This document shows, piece by piece, positions 37,320-47,219 of a DNA stretch of 64,000 nt. The position numbers and the translations under genes are program-made. Each line of letters opens with the position of its first letter. Position 1 is the first letter of the stretch. The DNA is from Rheinheimera tangshanensis (lineage in GTDB: Bacteria; Pseudomonadota; Gammaproteobacteria; Enterobacterales; Alteromonadaceae): assembly GCF_014645135.1 (NCBI RefSeq), contig NZ_BMLH01000009.1, positions 62,001-126,000 on the forward strand, in the 5' to 3' direction. Below the pieces are notes generated by a model that searched no databases, was not told the DNA's origin, and was given only the letters and a program-made list of their open reading frames with translations.

Positions 37320-38703
37320 CGCTGGCACACGCCCCCTGTCGATCACCGTTCGCGTGGTCCTTTTCGTCACGCTGACTATTTCGATCTGCCTGTTTTTCGT
37401 GCAGCAATTGCTGCTTAGCTCCGTCGAACATCACTTTATCGAACAGGATGCCGACGAGTTAGCCGTGATCCTGCACGCGGTTGAGCACACGCTGACTACC
37501 GCTCAGGACGGCCAGCAACAGCCGGCACAGACGCTGGCCAAAGCGGTATCGGGCCATCACGGTGTTTACTATCAGGTGATGGATAGCCAAAACCGCTTAC
37601 TGTACCGCAATGCCGACGTTGACTTAAGCCTGCTGGCTGCCAACACCCCGGCCAGCGCCGACTACAATGCCAAAACCATCCACCACTGGCAGCTGGACGG
37701 CAAAGCCTATCGCGGTGTGTTCAGCCGCCTGACCACGGCAGATCAGCACTATAAGGTAATTGCTGCTATTGATATCAGTTTTCATACCCATTTCTTGGCG
37801 CAGTTACAGCGCAGCCTGGGGCTGATTTTACTCGGCTCTGCACTGCTCACCTTGCTGGCGGCCTGGCTGGCGGTGCATCAGGGGTTGAATCCACTCAGAG
37901 GCCTTAGCGAACAAATGCGTGATATTCAAACCAGTAAACTGGATATTCGCTTGTCCCCGGGCGAGGTCCCGACCGAACTGCGCCACATGGTGCAGTCTTT
38001 TAATCTGATGTTAGATCGGCTGGAGCAGGGGTTTACCAAGCTGTCGCACTTTAGTGCCGACATTGCCCACGAGCTGCGCACGCCGCTGACCAATATGATC
38101 ACGCAAACGCAGGTCAGCTTATCGCGCGCGCGCAGCGCCGACGAGTACCAGAATCTGCTGTTCTCCAATCTGGAAGAGCTGGAGCGGCTGAATAAAATGA
38201 TTAGCGATATGCTGTGGCTGGCCAAAAGTGACAATGGCCTGTTAACACTGCAAAAGCAGCCGCTGGAGCTAAAGCAGGAAGTGGCCGCAATTTTCAACTT
38301 TTTCGAAGCCTGGGCGGCAGAAAGTCAGGTTGGCCTTAGCTATCACGGTGCCAATATTATTGTGCAGGCAGATCGCACCTTGCTGCGCCACGCCCTGACC
38401 AATTTATTATCCAATGCGCTTAGGTATACCCCGCCCGGCGAAACCATTACCGTCAGCACCACCGCAGCAGCCGACAGCACCACCATCACGGTAGAAAACC
38501 CGGGCCAGCCGATCCCGCCACAGCATTTGCCGTTTTTATTCGATCGCTTCTATCGTGCTGACGCCTCGCGCCAACGCCAGATAGAAGGCTCGGGTTTGGG
38601 CCTAGCCATTACCAAAGCCATAGTCGATGCTCATCAGGGCCAGTTAAGCGTCGAATCAGATGCGCGCTCTACCCGCTTTAGCATCAGGCTTAAACTGGCG
38701 TGA
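37300..38703 (+). CDS. copS: Heavy-metal sensor histidine kinase CopS/CusS
   Basis: 467 residues. Membrane helix (about 15-37), periplasmic sensor loop (about 40-165, several His residues), second helix (about 170-192), HAMP, phosphoacceptor [14 protein letters not shown] near residue 260, N-box [12 protein letters not shown] and glycine box GSGLGLAI. This is the layout of CusS/CopS, which senses periplasmic copper or silver. The start overlaps copR. Confidence 0.92.
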   Translation: MSNLMHNAGTRPLSITVRVVLFVTLTISICLFFVQQLLLSSVEHHFIEQDADELAVILHAVEHTLTTAQDGQQQPAQTLAKAVSGHHGVYYQVMDSQNRLLYRNADVDLSLLAANTPASADYNAKTIHHWQLDGKAYRGVFSRLTTADQHYKVIAAIDISFHTHFLAQLQRSLGLILLGSALLTLLAAWLAVHQGLNPLRGLSEQMRDIQTSKLDIRLSPGEVPTELRHMVQSFNLMLDRLEQGFTKLSHFSADIAHELRTPLTNMITQTQVSLSRARSADEYQNLLFSNLEELERLNKMISDMLWLAKSDNGLLTLQKQPLELKQEVAAIFNFFEAWAAESQVGLSYHGANIIVQADRTLLRHALTNLLSNALRYTPPGETITVSTTAAADSTTITVENPGQPIPPQHLPFLFDRFYRADASRQRQIEGSGLGLAITKAIVDAHQGQLSVESDARSTRFSIRLKLA

Positions 38704-39164
38704 CGTCGGTTAAACTCACCGCGGTGCTATGCGGTATTAGCCAAGTAACATCCACAGTCGGGATTGGCTATATCCAAAACAGAATTGATAAGTACTTTGA
38801 AAAAGCACAAATTAAGTTTCTTTGGTTACTAGCCCACAGAGCGGTAAGGGATCTTTCGACCTGAATCCAATACTCGATGTTTCCTTGTTCATTCCGCCAA
38901 TCCTGTTCAATTGTCCTGACATATTCATACATTGATGCAAATGCAAAACCCTGATTAGGTAGTGGTCCAACAGTCACTGATTTGATCTAATCTGAACAGC
39001 AGCCTCTCGTTTGAGGTAGACCCTATGTTGAATTCCATATGTGACAACTCCTTTTTCAATCTTGGCGATGTCTAGGAAATAAATGGCGAGTCGGTCATCT
39101 AAACTGTAACTTAATTACAGTAATGAACACCAAGTTACAACTTAACATTTTAAGCAAAACAGAA

Positions 39165-39264
39165 AGTTCATTTTATGTTTAAAAAGCAAGAGTTCATTTT
39201 ATGGTTTAAAATCACCTAAGCAACTGATATTTAAAGAACATAAGAGTTCACTTTATGGTTAAAA
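39165..39264 (+). repeat. Three direct repeats, AGTTCATTTTATG-type
   Basis: Copies start at 39165, 39191 and 39245. Each reads AGTTCA(T/C)TTTATG followed by GTTTAAAA-like sequence. The spacing is 26 and 54 bases. The CTTTATGG core also occurs at the right end of the island (50299-50306). Confidence 0.55.
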
Positions 39265-39464
39265 CGACATATGTCCGGTGACCAAACGGTGACGATGGCG
39301 TGACCATTCATGTTTTACCAGCCTTTTCTGACTTCATAAAATGACCTTTGCTCCGAAAGCTCATGCGCCAGTAGAAGTCACCGTAGAGAGGTAAAATTAT
39401 GCCTCACATGTTTCATCTTTAGCTCAATGAGCGATTCCCTAAAGTAACACTTTAATCACTGCTT

Positions 39465-39486
39465 TTCACTGAAAGCAGACAATCCT
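39465..39486 (+). repeat. Short dispersed repeat, copy 2
   Basis: The same 22 bases as at 17165-17186 (contains TTCACTGAAAGCAGACAATC), 22 kb apart and in the same orientation. Confidence 0.6.
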
Positions 39487-39754
39487 GCCAAAACTAAAGC
39501 TGAGCTCTCGAAAATTTCGAGACTTCAATACATCGTTAAAACGTAAAAAAGCGCACATTGATTTTTTCTTTTTTTACTAGTTATAAGCGTTCGGATTATA
39601 ACGATGTAGCACAAAAAATTAGCTGTCCACTACAATAAACCGAGCAATGACATTTTTATGTAAAAAAACCACCATCAATGGAGACTGACAATCAGATAGC
39701 TATGTAAGGAACAATTGACTGCAAACGCTCCCCTGAACATCTTCGCTTTCATTT

Positions 39755-39790
39755 AGAGCCCTCGATGCTCAGTGGAGTTTCGAGGGCTCT
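39755..39790 (-). terminator. Strong hairpin after the CopC-like gene
   Basis: A 10-bp stem AGAGCCCTCG / CGAGGGCTCT with a 16-nt loop lies just downstream of the minus-strand czc operon end. There is no T run, so the mode of termination is uncertain. Confidence 0.55.
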
Positions 39791-39799
39791 TAAACAACG

Positions 39800-40153
39800 T
39801 CATTTCACAATGAAGCCAACTGTATTGGTTATCTCGTGTAAATCCCGACCCTTTACCATATAACTAATCGTATATTGGCCTGCCGGTAAACAAGACAGCT
39901 GAACACGATGCTCCCAATTCGTAGTGGTCCTTGGCCGAAACCCGACGTCAATAAGTGTCCCTTTCGCATCAGAGAGCATGAACTGCTTGAGCTTATGCTT
40001 TTGCGTGAATCGGACATAGAACGTATCTGGGCATGTTGGAAACACGTCGCCATCAGCAGGAGAGACTTTCCGGGTGATGGGGTGCGCTTCGGCCATGTTT
40101 GGCCACAACACTAAAGCCGTGGTAACTATCAACAGCAGTTTGATAAGACGCAT
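39800..40153 (-). CDS. CopC-domain periplasmic protein
   Basis: 117 residues. The signal peptide ends in AEA and the mature protein begins with His (HPITRKVSPADGDVF), as in CopC/YobA proteins. TFYVRFTQKHKLKQFMLSDAKG, AGQYTISYMVKGRDLHEITNTVGF and the beta-sandwich pattern fit the family. GGAGG lies 4 nt ahead of the ATG. It follows czcA after 47 bases that contain a hairpin, so it may be expressed at a lower level than czcCBA. Confidence 0.82.
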   Translation of the reverse strand: MRLIKLLLIVTTALVLWPNMAEAHPITRKVSPADGDVFPTCPDTFYVRFTQKHKLKQFMLSDAKGTLIDVGFRPRTTTNWEHRVQLSCLPAGQYTISYMVKGRDLHEITNTVGFIVK

Positions 40154-40173
40154 ACATCCTCCTTTGAGGATAA

Positions 40174-40193
40174 AACGCAGCTTTCGCTGCGTT
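40174..40193 (-). terminator. Hairpin between czcA and the CopC-like gene
   Basis: AACGCAGC TTTC GCTGCGTT, a perfect 8-bp stem with a 4-nt loop. It may weaken read-through or protect the czc message. Confidence 0.5.
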
Positions 40194-40200
40194 CATTAGG

Positions 40201-43200
40201 TTATTTGTTTGACCGGATAAGCCGGCACAACGCGGGCAATACCACCAGGGTTAGCAAGGTTGACGAAATAATGCCGCCAATCACCACTGTTGCCAGTGGC
40301 CGCTGAATTTCCGCGCCGGTCCCGGTGTTAAATGCCATGGGCACAAAACCAAGACTTGCCACCAACGCCGTCATCAGTACCGGTCTTAAACGGGATAAAG
40401 CGCCATTTTCAATCGCCTGACGCCATCGCTGACCTTCTTCCTGCAATTGCTTAACAAAGCTCACCAGCACGATGCCGTTCAGCACAGCGATCCCTGATAG
40501 CGCAATAAAGCCAACAGCCGCAGAAATAGACATCGGCATGTCACGCAGCACTAAGGCAAAAACACCACCGGTCAGTGCCAGTGGCACACCACTGAACACC
40601 ACCAATGAATCCCGCCAGGAATTTAACGCGCTATAGAGCAAGGCGAATATCAACAGCAGCGTCAACGGCACAACAATGGATAGTCGTTCCGATGCAGACT
40701 GCAGTTGCTTGAAGGTGCCGCCATAATCCACCCAATAGCCATCAGGCAGGGCAACATCGGCCATCACCTTTTGCACATCCTGGATAAAACTGCTGATATC
40801 CCGGCCATCAACGTTGGCGGTGACCACCACATTACGTTTGCCACTTTCCCGGTTGATTTGGTTGGGACCCACAATTTCATTGATGCGGGCAATTTCACCG
40901 AGTGGTACATAACGCAGCTCTGCTGAATCATCGACCGGCAAGGCCACGGGGATTTGCGCCAGTGCCGATGGATCTTCCCGCAGTGACTCCGGTAAGCGCA
41001 TCAATAACTTAAAGCGCCTGTCGCCTTCATACATCAAGCCCAGTTCCCGACCGCCAATGGCAGTTTGGATCACCTGCTGCATCATCGCGACATCCATCCC
41101 CACCAATGCCAGGTGGTCGCGCTCCGGCTCAATCGAAATCATTGGTAGCCCGTCGGCTTGCTCCATCCGGGTATCCACAGCTCCCGGCACGTCAGCCAAC
41201 ACAGCAGCTACTTTCGCGCCGACGGCATTCAGTGCATCCAGATCATCACCGTAAATCCGAATAGCTACATCCGCTCTGACACCCGCAATCAACTCGTTAA
41301 AGCGCATCTCGATCGGCTGCGTGAACTCGTAATTGTTGCCGGGGACTTTTTCCACGATAGCCCTAATACGCCGCTCTACATCTGCTTTCGTATCCGAAGG
41401 CTCTGGCCACTGGCTGCGCTCTTTGAGCATGATGAAGGTATCTGCGACATTCGGTGGCATCGGGTCGGTTGCTATCTCCGGAGTGCCAATTTTTGAGAAG
41501 ACCCGTTCCACTTCAGGCACCTGTGCAATTTTAGCTTCCAGCGCCAATTGCATCTGAACGGATTGCGCAAGGCCGGTGCCGGGAATACGCATGGCATGCA
41601 TCGCAATATCCCCTTCATCGAGCTGAGGTAAAAACTCGCTGCCCATTCTGGATGCCTGCCACACAGAGCTGCCGACTAACAACAGGGCAGCAATAGCGAC
41701 AAGCAAAGGTTGGCCAAGGGCAAATTTCAGCATCGGATGGTACGTGCGACGGACTGATGCCATCAGACGGTTTTCTTTCTCAGAGATAGGACCACTGACA
41801 AACAACCCAATGGCCGCTGGCACAAAGGTCAGGGCCAGGATCATGGCGCCCAATAATGCAGCAATCACCGTGAAAGCCATCGGCTCGAACATTTTGCCCT
41901 CGACCCCACTGAGCGCAAAAATCGGCAGATATACCAGCATGATGATAAAGACACCAAACATTGCAGGCGTGATCACCTCTTTTGTGGCGTGATAGACAAT
42001 CTCCAGCCGTTCAGACAGCGTCAGCAACCGGCCATGATGGTGCTGAGCCATGCCTAAGCGGCGCAGACAGTTTTCAACCACGATCACCGCACCATCGACA
42101 ATCAGGCCAAAGTCAATCGCGCCAAGGCTCATCAGATTGCCGCTCATTTTATTGGCTGCCATGCCGGAGATAGCAAACAGCATACTCAACGGGATCACCA
42201 GGGCCGTGATAATGGCGGCGCGGATGTTACCCAAAAATAGAAACAGCACGACAATCACCAGCACCGCGCCTTCAAACAGATTTCGTTTCACTGTATCAAT
42301 GGTTTTATCAACCAACACTTCCCGGTTGTAGCTGATTTCCGTTTGCACGCCTTTGGGTAACCGCTGATTAATATCTGCAAGCTTCAGGGCAACATCCTGT
42401 GACACGGTTCGGCTGTTTTGGCCAAGCAACATCATCACAGTGCCAAGGACCACTTCCTGTCCGTCCTGCGTCGCAGCACCGGTGCGAAGCTGTTTGCCGA
42501 TAGCCACCTGCGCGACGTCTTTGACCCGGACCGGGGCATCATCGCGTTTTGTCACGACCAGCTCTTCAATCTCGGTAATTGACTTCAGCTGACCTGGTGA
42601 GCGGATCAACCATTGTTCCCCATTGCGTTCAATGTAGCCTGCACCGATATTGGCATTGTTGCGCTCTAAGGCATCGGCAAGATCATCCAGCGTCAGCTTA
42701 AACGCCAGCAATTTGACCAGATCAGGGGCAACCTGATATTCGCGGACAAAACCACCAATGGTATTGATTTCCGTCACGCCTTTGACTTTCAGCAACTGGG
42801 GTTTGATCACCCAATCCTGAATGGTCCGCAGATCTTCAGCGGTATAAGGCTTGCCATCTGCGTTCAGTGCCTCGCCGGTGGCTTTGACGGTATAGGAAAA
42901 AATCTCGCCAAGCCCCGAGACAATAGGCCCCATTTCCGGCTCAATGCCTGGTGGAATATCCTGACGGGCCATCTGTAACCGCTCTGCCACTTGCTGTCTG
43001 GCCCAATAAATATCGGTGCCTTCTTCAAAGACGACGGTCACCTGAGACAAACCATAGCGGGATAATGAGCGGGTGTACTCCAGCTGTGGCAGACCCGCCA
43101 TCGCGGTTTCGACCGGATAGGTGATGCGCTGCTCAGATTCAAGCGGGGAATAACCAGGCGCAGCCGTATTGATTTGGATCTGCACATTGGTAATGTCGGG

Positions 43201-43317
43201 AACCGCATCAACCGGCAGTCGTAATGTCTGCCAGACGCCCACGCCGAGGATCAGCAGTCCGAAGACCATCATCATCCACGGGCGACTGAGCGATAGTCGC
43301 AATATATTCTGGATCAT
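40201..43317 (-). CDS. czcA: Heavy-metal RND efflux pump, inner membrane subunit CzcA
   Basis: 1038 residues, a proton-driven exporter of divalent cations. Twelve membrane helices and two large periplasmic loops can be traced. The fourth helix carries DFGLIVDGAVIVVEN, the signature of HME pumps for Zn/Co/Cd or Ni/Co rather than Cu/Ag. The loops show GMDVAMMQQVIQTAIGG and the GEIFSY segment typical of CzcA. Length and reading frame are intact. Operon order czcC-czcB-czcA on the minus strand. Confidence 0.95.
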   Translation of the reverse strand: MIQNILRLSLSRPWMMMVFGLLILGVGVWQTLRLPVDAVPDITNVQIQINTAAPGYSPLESEQRITYPVETAMAGLPQLEYTRSLSRYGLSQVTVVFEEGTDIYWARQQVAERLQMARQDIPPGIEPEMGPIVSGLGEIFSYTVKATGEALNADGKPYTAEDLRTIQDWVIKPQLLKVKGVTEINTIGGFVREYQVAPDLVKLLAFKLTLDDLADALERNNANIGAGYIERNGEQWLIRSPGQLKSITEIEELVVTKRDDAPVRVKDVAQVAIGKQLRTGAATQDGQEVVLGTVMMLLGQNSRTVSQDVALKLADINQRLPKGVQTEISYNREVLVDKTIDTVKRNLFEGAVLVIVVLFLFLGNIRAAIITALVIPLSMLFAISGMAANKMSGNLMSLGAIDFGLIVDGAVIVVENCLRRLGMAQHHHGRLLTLSERLEIVYHATKEVITPAMFGVFIIMLVYLPIFALSGVEGKMFEPMAFTVIAALLGAMILALTFVPAAIGLFVSGPISEKENRLMASVRRTYHPMLKFALGQPLLVAIAALLLVGSSVWQASRMGSEFLPQLDEGDIAMHAMRIPGTGLAQSVQMQLALEAKIAQVPEVERVFSKIGTPEIATDPMPPNVADTFIMLKERSQWPEPSDTKADVERRIRAIVEKVPGNNYEFTQPIEMRFNELIAGVRADVAIRIYGDDLDALNAVGAKVAAVLADVPGAVDTRMEQADGLPMISIEPERDHLALVGMDVAMMQQVIQTAIGGRELGLMYEGDRRFKLLMRLPESLREDPSALAQIPVALPVDDSAELRYVPLGEIARINEIVGPNQINRESGKRNVVVTANVDGRDISSFIQDVQKVMADVALPDGYWVDYGGTFKQLQSASERLSIVVPLTLLLIFALLYSALNSWRDSLVVFSGVPLALTGGVFALVLRDMPMSISAAVGFIALSGIAVLNGIVLVSFVKQLQEEGQRWRQAIENGALSRLRPVLMTALVASLGFVPMAFNTGTGAEIQRPLATVVIGGIISSTLLTLVVLPALCRLIRSNK

Positions 43318-43326
43318 GGCTGGCTC

Positions 43327-44571
43327 CTAGTGTTCATGGCTGGCGCCAGACTTCAGGATGTCGGCTTTGATTAAAAAACTATTCTGGGTGACCACCTCAA
43401 CGTGTTCTTCCAGACCTGACAACACCTCGATAAAGCTATCGTCACTGGCACCAAATTCCGGCATTCGCACTTCATAAATATCGCCTACCCGGATGAACAC
43501 AACGGTCTCACCGTTAAATTCCTGCAGGGCTGATTTCTTCACGATTTGGCGCGCTTCCACCGAGGCCACTTCCACATCGGCTTTCACGTGCATACCCGGA
43601 CGCCAGTACCCGTTGTCATTACGCACAACGGCACGGGCTCTGGCGATATGGCCACCGGTCATTTGTGGCGCAATATATTCAATCTGGCTGGACGTTTGCT
43701 CTTCGCCATGAACATCACGCACGACCACCGGATTGCCCCGCGCCATTTTGGCGGTATCCCCCGGAAAGGCCGACATTTCGACATACACGGTGGATAAATC
43801 ACTGATCTCCACTAACGCCTGGTCCGATACCTTTTCTCCGGGATTCACAAACCGGTTAGTAACTTCACCGTCCGACAACGCCTTAATGCTGTAATTTTTT
43901 AATGTCGCTGCGTTTTGTACCGTGGCCACAACCTGACCCGCTTTGACCTTGTCGCCAATCCGCACCGCCACACTTTGCACGACGCCCGGATAGACCGCAC
44001 TGAGCCTGCTTTGCTGCTCTGGGATCACCGATACCACACCAAACAAATGCGCCTGAGTGCGAATACGACCTGAAGTCACAGGCTCGCTGATTAAACCGGA
44101 CTCTTTTGCCACATCCGCTTCAAGTTCGGTGCGTCCCTCGTAGGACTCAAAGTGCCAGGTATGATTTTGACCTTTGGCACTGAGTGCAACTTCCACTTCA
44201 AATGAATGCGGCTCTGCGACCGGCTCCTGACTGACCAGCATGTCACCACGTGGGCGCAAAGTCAGCACATCCCGACGACCTCCCAGACGCTCCAGTGTCA
44301 GTCCGGCCTGATAAGTCCCGGGGGCCAGAGGCTCTCCATTATCAGATGCAAATAAACGAAACTCTGGTTTGCCGCCGTTTTCACTGAGCACAACTTCCAG
44401 TGTCAGCGAGCCTTTTTCCAGTAAATGCCCGCCATTGGGGCCTTTTCTCTCTTCGGTTTGTGCGTCTTCGTCAGCATGGTCATGCTCTTCGCTGGCTTGT
44501 AACGGGCCACAAAACCCTGTGAATGCCGTTAGCAGTAAAGCCGTTGATATAAAACGGATGTAATTCATCAT
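43327..44571 (-). CDS. czcB: Efflux periplasmic adaptor CzcB
   Basis: 414 residues, a membrane fusion protein that links CzcA to CzcC. The signal peptide is followed by a His/Asp/Glu-rich segment (EEHDHADEDAQTEE) and GPNGGHLLEKGSLTLEV, an N-terminal extension known in CzcB proteins. Then come the lipoyl-like half-motifs (YPGVVQSVAVRIGDKVKAGQVVATV), beta-barrel and membrane-proximal domains. The C-terminus is again His-containing (SHEH). 4 nt after czcC, 9 nt before czcA. Confidence 0.92.
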   Translation of the reverse strand: MMNYIRFISTALLLTAFTGFCGPLQASEEHDHADEDAQTEERKGPNGGHLLEKGSLTLEVVLSENGGKPEFRLFASDNGEPLAPGTYQAGLTLERLGGRRDVLTLRPRGDMLVSQEPVAEPHSFEVEVALSAKGQNHTWHFESYEGRTELEADVAKESGLISEPVTSGRIRTQAHLFGVVSVIPEQQSRLSAVYPGVVQSVAVRIGDKVKAGQVVATVQNAATLKNYSIKALSDGEVTNRFVNPGEKVSDQALVEISDLSTVYVEMSAFPGDTAKMARGNPVVVRDVHGEEQTSSQIEYIAPQMTGGHIARARAVVRNDNGYWRPGMHVKADVEVASVEARQIVKKSALQEFNGETVVFIRVGDIYEVRMPEFGASDDSFIEVLSGLEEHVEVVTQNSFLIKADILKSGASHEH

Positions 44572-44575
44572 ATTG

Positions 44576-45853
44576 TTATTCCTTCATGCGGGATGGTAAT
44601 GCAGCAGGTCCGTTGACCACTAAAGGCATTCCCACCAGACGTTCGAGTTCGACTAACTGACGGTGAAACTGGGCCTGAGCGTCAATCATGTTGCGTTTGG
44701 CGCTTAGCAAATCTTCATGGGCAGAGAGCAAATCCGTCATATCAAAGATGCCGGTCTCATACCCTTTAAGTGTGCTTTGCACGACCGACTCCGCCGCCGG
44801 AAGAATGGCCTGTTGCTGATCATGGATTTGCTCTGAAAGCAGGGTTAATTGCTGATATAACCGGCCCGTAGAGAGCTGCAATTGCTGACGACTGAGCTTT
44901 AACTGATGCGCTGAACGCTCTGAAGTCACCCTCGCTGCTTCAATCTCACCGGCATTGGGGTTTGAAAGTGCCAGAGGCATGCTGACACTGAGCACAAACG
45001 CATTCTCATTCAGCTGCTCGTTACGGCGCACCCCAGCCCCGACTGTAAGGTCGGTTTGGCCATTGGCGATCGCCAGGTTTTGCAGCGTGCCCGCCAAACG
45101 CTCCTGTGTCAGATAGAACCCAAGTTGTGGCGAGCTATCAAGCGCTGCCAGCATCTCATTGAGCGATGGCAGCATCGGCAACACCGCCAACTGCCCCTGC
45201 ACCGTATCGAAATCCGGTTCATTGGACCAATTGGCGGCTAACTGGCGTACTGCAACCTGCAGTTCGGCTTTGAGCGCTTTTAAATCCATCTGGCTTTTGA
45301 GCACCCGACTTTTCAGCCGCAATACATCCGCGTCAGTGACTAGTCCTGCCCGTGACCGCTCTGTCGCGACCTGCAGTGCGTTTTGCTCCATCACCAGGCG
45401 TTCAGCGGTCCAGCTGCGCACCGTCTGCAATTCCAACACATCCAGATAGTCGGTCATGGTTTTGGCCAGAACATCCACCCGGTCGAGTTCGTATTGGGCC
45501 TGTGTCAGTGCTTTCCCTGCACTTGCGCTCTCCAGACGGCGCTGACGCTTGTCGCCAAGTTCAATGAGCTGACTCAGTGTCAGCGTAAGCTCTGCGCTTT
45601 TAACGCCGCTGAGGCTGCCATTTCCAAGGACGTTCTCCACAGAAACACCAAGCTCAGGGTTTGGTTTAAGACCAGCTTGTAGGGTTTTAGCTTCATCAAT
45701 CCGAAGCTGATAAGGATAAAGTTGCAGTTGTGGACTGCTCGTTAAAGTTCTTTCTAACGCTGTAGTGATCGCAAGCTCTTGCGCCGTCACCGAAAAAGAT
45801 GCGACACACAGCAATGCCAAGGCAACAGCGCCTTTGCAATAAGGGCGGGACAT
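44576..45853 (-). CDS. czcC: Outer membrane efflux channel CzcC
   Basis: 425 residues, a TolC-like factor. Signal peptide ending in SVTAQ, then two repeated units of the OEP fold with long helices (residues 25-215 and 225-410), for example PELGVSVENVLGNGSLSG and NPNAGEIEAARVTSERSAHQLKLSRQQLQL. It forms the outer membrane tunnel of the CzcCBA pump. Confidence 0.92.
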   Translation of the reverse strand: MSRPYCKGAVALALLCVASFSVTAQELAITTALERTLTSSPQLQLYPYQLRIDEAKTLQAGLKPNPELGVSVENVLGNGSLSGVKSAELTLTLSQLIELGDKRQRRLESASAGKALTQAQYELDRVDVLAKTMTDYLDVLELQTVRSWTAERLVMEQNALQVATERSRAGLVTDADVLRLKSRVLKSQMDLKALKAELQVAVRQLAANWSNEPDFDTVQGQLAVLPMLPSLNEMLAALDSSPQLGFYLTQERLAGTLQNLAIANGQTDLTVGAGVRRNEQLNENAFVLSVSMPLALSNPNAGEIEAARVTSERSAHQLKLSRQQLQLSTGRLYQQLTLLSEQIHDQQQAILPAAESVVQSTLKGYETGIFDMTDLLSAHEDLLSAKRNMIDAQAQFHRQLVELERLVGMPLVVNGPAALPSRMKE

Positions 45854-45904
45854 AGAAATTCTCCGTCAAATGTAAAATCACGTTGTTAACTAAAAACGAT
45901 GATC

Positions 45905-46252
45905 TCAGGCATTTGGCGGGGGCACAGCAGGAGCGTACGTCATGCTGAAGACTTCAGCATGGGAAAACGGGACGATGGTCTGAACAACGGACTCTGCCGA
46001 TGCGCTTGTCATATAAGCGACAAAACACAGCACATGTGCATGGACCTCATGTGGGTCGTCCATATCATTGACGGCCTCATTGGCGTGCATCATTTGATGT
46101 TCATTGTGTTGGTGCGCAGCATTATCCCCGAAAGAAATCAGATTATGATGTTCTGTAGGCAAATGCACGACGATGCTGTCACAGGCTACAAAAGCATGAT
46201 TAAGCATAATCGTGAGCATAAACCACAATATCCATCGGGAATAGTGAGACAC
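45905..46252 (-). CDS. Small His-rich putative periplasmic protein (CzcI-like position)
   Basis: 115 residues. An N-terminal hydrophobic helix (WILWFMLTIMLNHAFVAC) may be a signal or anchor. The middle is rich in His and Met (HQHNEHQMMHANEAV, DPHEVHAHV) and the tail is Pro-rich (APAVPPPNA). Such small proteins often precede czcC and are called CzcI. The sequence itself gives no domain; metal binding is inferred from composition and context. Confidence 0.65.
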   Translation of the reverse strand: MSHYSRWILWFMLTIMLNHAFVACDSIVVHLPTEHHNLISFGDNAAHQHNEHQMMHANEAVNDMDDPHEVHAHVLCFVAYMTSASAESVVQTIVPFSHAEVFSMTYAPAVPPPNA

Positions 46253-46266
46253 AACAATCCTTTATG

Positions 46267-47151
46267 TTAAGCGCGGAGCGCTAATATACGTCTTGCACCA
46301 TCAAGGACAATTATCCCAATGATACAGCCAATCACTAAATCCGGATAGCCCGATCCCGTCCAGGCGACTAGGCCACCGGCAACAATCACCCCGAGGTTCG
46401 CCAGAACATCATTGGTCGAAAATATTTTGGTCGCTTTCATGTGTGCACCGTCACTGCGTGACTGTGAGATGAGATAAAGGCATAAAGTGTTTGCTATAAG
46501 TGCCACACTCGCCATCACAATCATCAGCGTCGACATGGGTTCAGTGCCAGCCCAAAACCGTCGTGCTACTTCGAACAACACACCGGCTGCAAGCAACGCC
46601 TGCAACCAACCTGAAAGATGGGCAGCCCTGACTTTTTTGGTGGCACTAAGGCCAACAGCCAACAAGGCAACGCTGTAGACGGCGGCATCGGCCAGCATAT
46701 CTAACGAGTCGGCAATAAGGCCGGTGGATTGTGCCCAGACTCCGACAATAAGTTCTGTGACGAACATCACGGCATTAATCGTCAATAATCGCAGTAATAG
46801 CTTACGTTCGTCAGCATCAGCTTTGCTGTTATCAGCTGACGCAGTTGGGTCGGCCTGAAACGGCGCTGAGCTTTGCAGTACAGCACCTAAATTTAATGTT
46901 TCCAGACGTTGGGTGATGGCGTCCGGACTGCCTTGATGCACCACATCAAGCTGCCGGTCTTGCAGGAAAAATTGCAACTGCTGCACCTGTGGCAACGCGC
47001 CAAGCGCCATCCGGATCAGATTTTCTTCTGAGGGACAGTCCATCTTGCGAATGTGGTAACGGGTTTTGTGGTGCAAATCTGATGCAGAACACTCAGGCAA
47101 CTGAGCATTTTCAGAGACTTGCACCTGAGCTTTACATTGGCAATCTGACAT
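46267..47151 (-). CDS. Cation diffusion facilitator with N-terminal HMA-like domain
   Basis: 294 residues. A Cys-containing N-terminus (MSDCQCKAQV) and an HMA-like domain with RKMDCPSEENLIRMAL (about residues 30-90) are fused to a CDF transporter of five or six helices (INAVMFVTELIVGVWAQSTGLIADSLDMLADAAVY, with the usual Asp ligands, and ATKIFSTNDVLANLGVI). It exports Zn, Cd or similar ions from the cytoplasm by proton antiport. Directly downstream of a MerR gene and promoter. Confidence 0.87.
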   Translation of the reverse strand: MSDCQCKAQVQVSENAQLPECSASDLHHKTRYHIRKMDCPSEENLIRMALGALPQVQQLQFFLQDRQLDVVHQGSPDAITQRLETLNLGAVLQSSAPFQADPTASADNSKADADERKLLLRLLTINAVMFVTELIVGVWAQSTGLIADSLDMLADAAVYSVALLAVGLSATKKVRAAHLSGWLQALLAAGVLFEVARRFWAGTEPMSTLMIVMASVALIANTLCLYLISQSRSDGAHMKATKIFSTNDVLANLGVIVAGGLVAWTGSGYPDLVIGCIIGIIVLDGARRILALRA

Positions 47152-47180
47152 GGTGGCCTCACTTTGAACAAGATATCTCT

Positions 47181-47211
47181 ATTAAAAACTATAAAGCCAC
47201 TTTAAGGTCAA
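47181..47211 (-). promoter_or_regulatory. MerR-type promoter of the CDF gene
   Basis: On the minus strand TTGACC (47206-47211) and TTTAAT (47181-47186) are separated by 19 bp. The spacer contains the dyad CTTAAAG-TGG-CTTTATAG. This fits CadR/PbrR/ZntR-type control by the regulator at 47220. Confidence 0.75.
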
Positions 47212-47219
47212 CAGTTTTT

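Larger units (their letters stand above)
38704..39799. other. 1.1-kb AT-rich stretch without a supported gene
   Basis: Between the copper and czc modules. It holds a short fragment (about 38985-39015) related to dispersed repeats A and B, three direct repeats of the form AGTTCAyTTTATGkTTwAAA (see separate entry), a copy of the 22-base repeat at 39465, and a minus-strand open frame of 69 codons (38768-38977) with no recognisable domain. It looks like debris at a module boundary. Confidence 0.6.

Noticed and set aside
38768-38977. Minus-strand open frame of 69 codons after copS
   Set aside because: No recognisable domain, no clear ribosome site, in repeat-rich debris; kept only as a note in the gap entry.
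39165-39264. CRISPR array
   Set aside because: Only three imperfect copies with unequal spacing and no cas genes.
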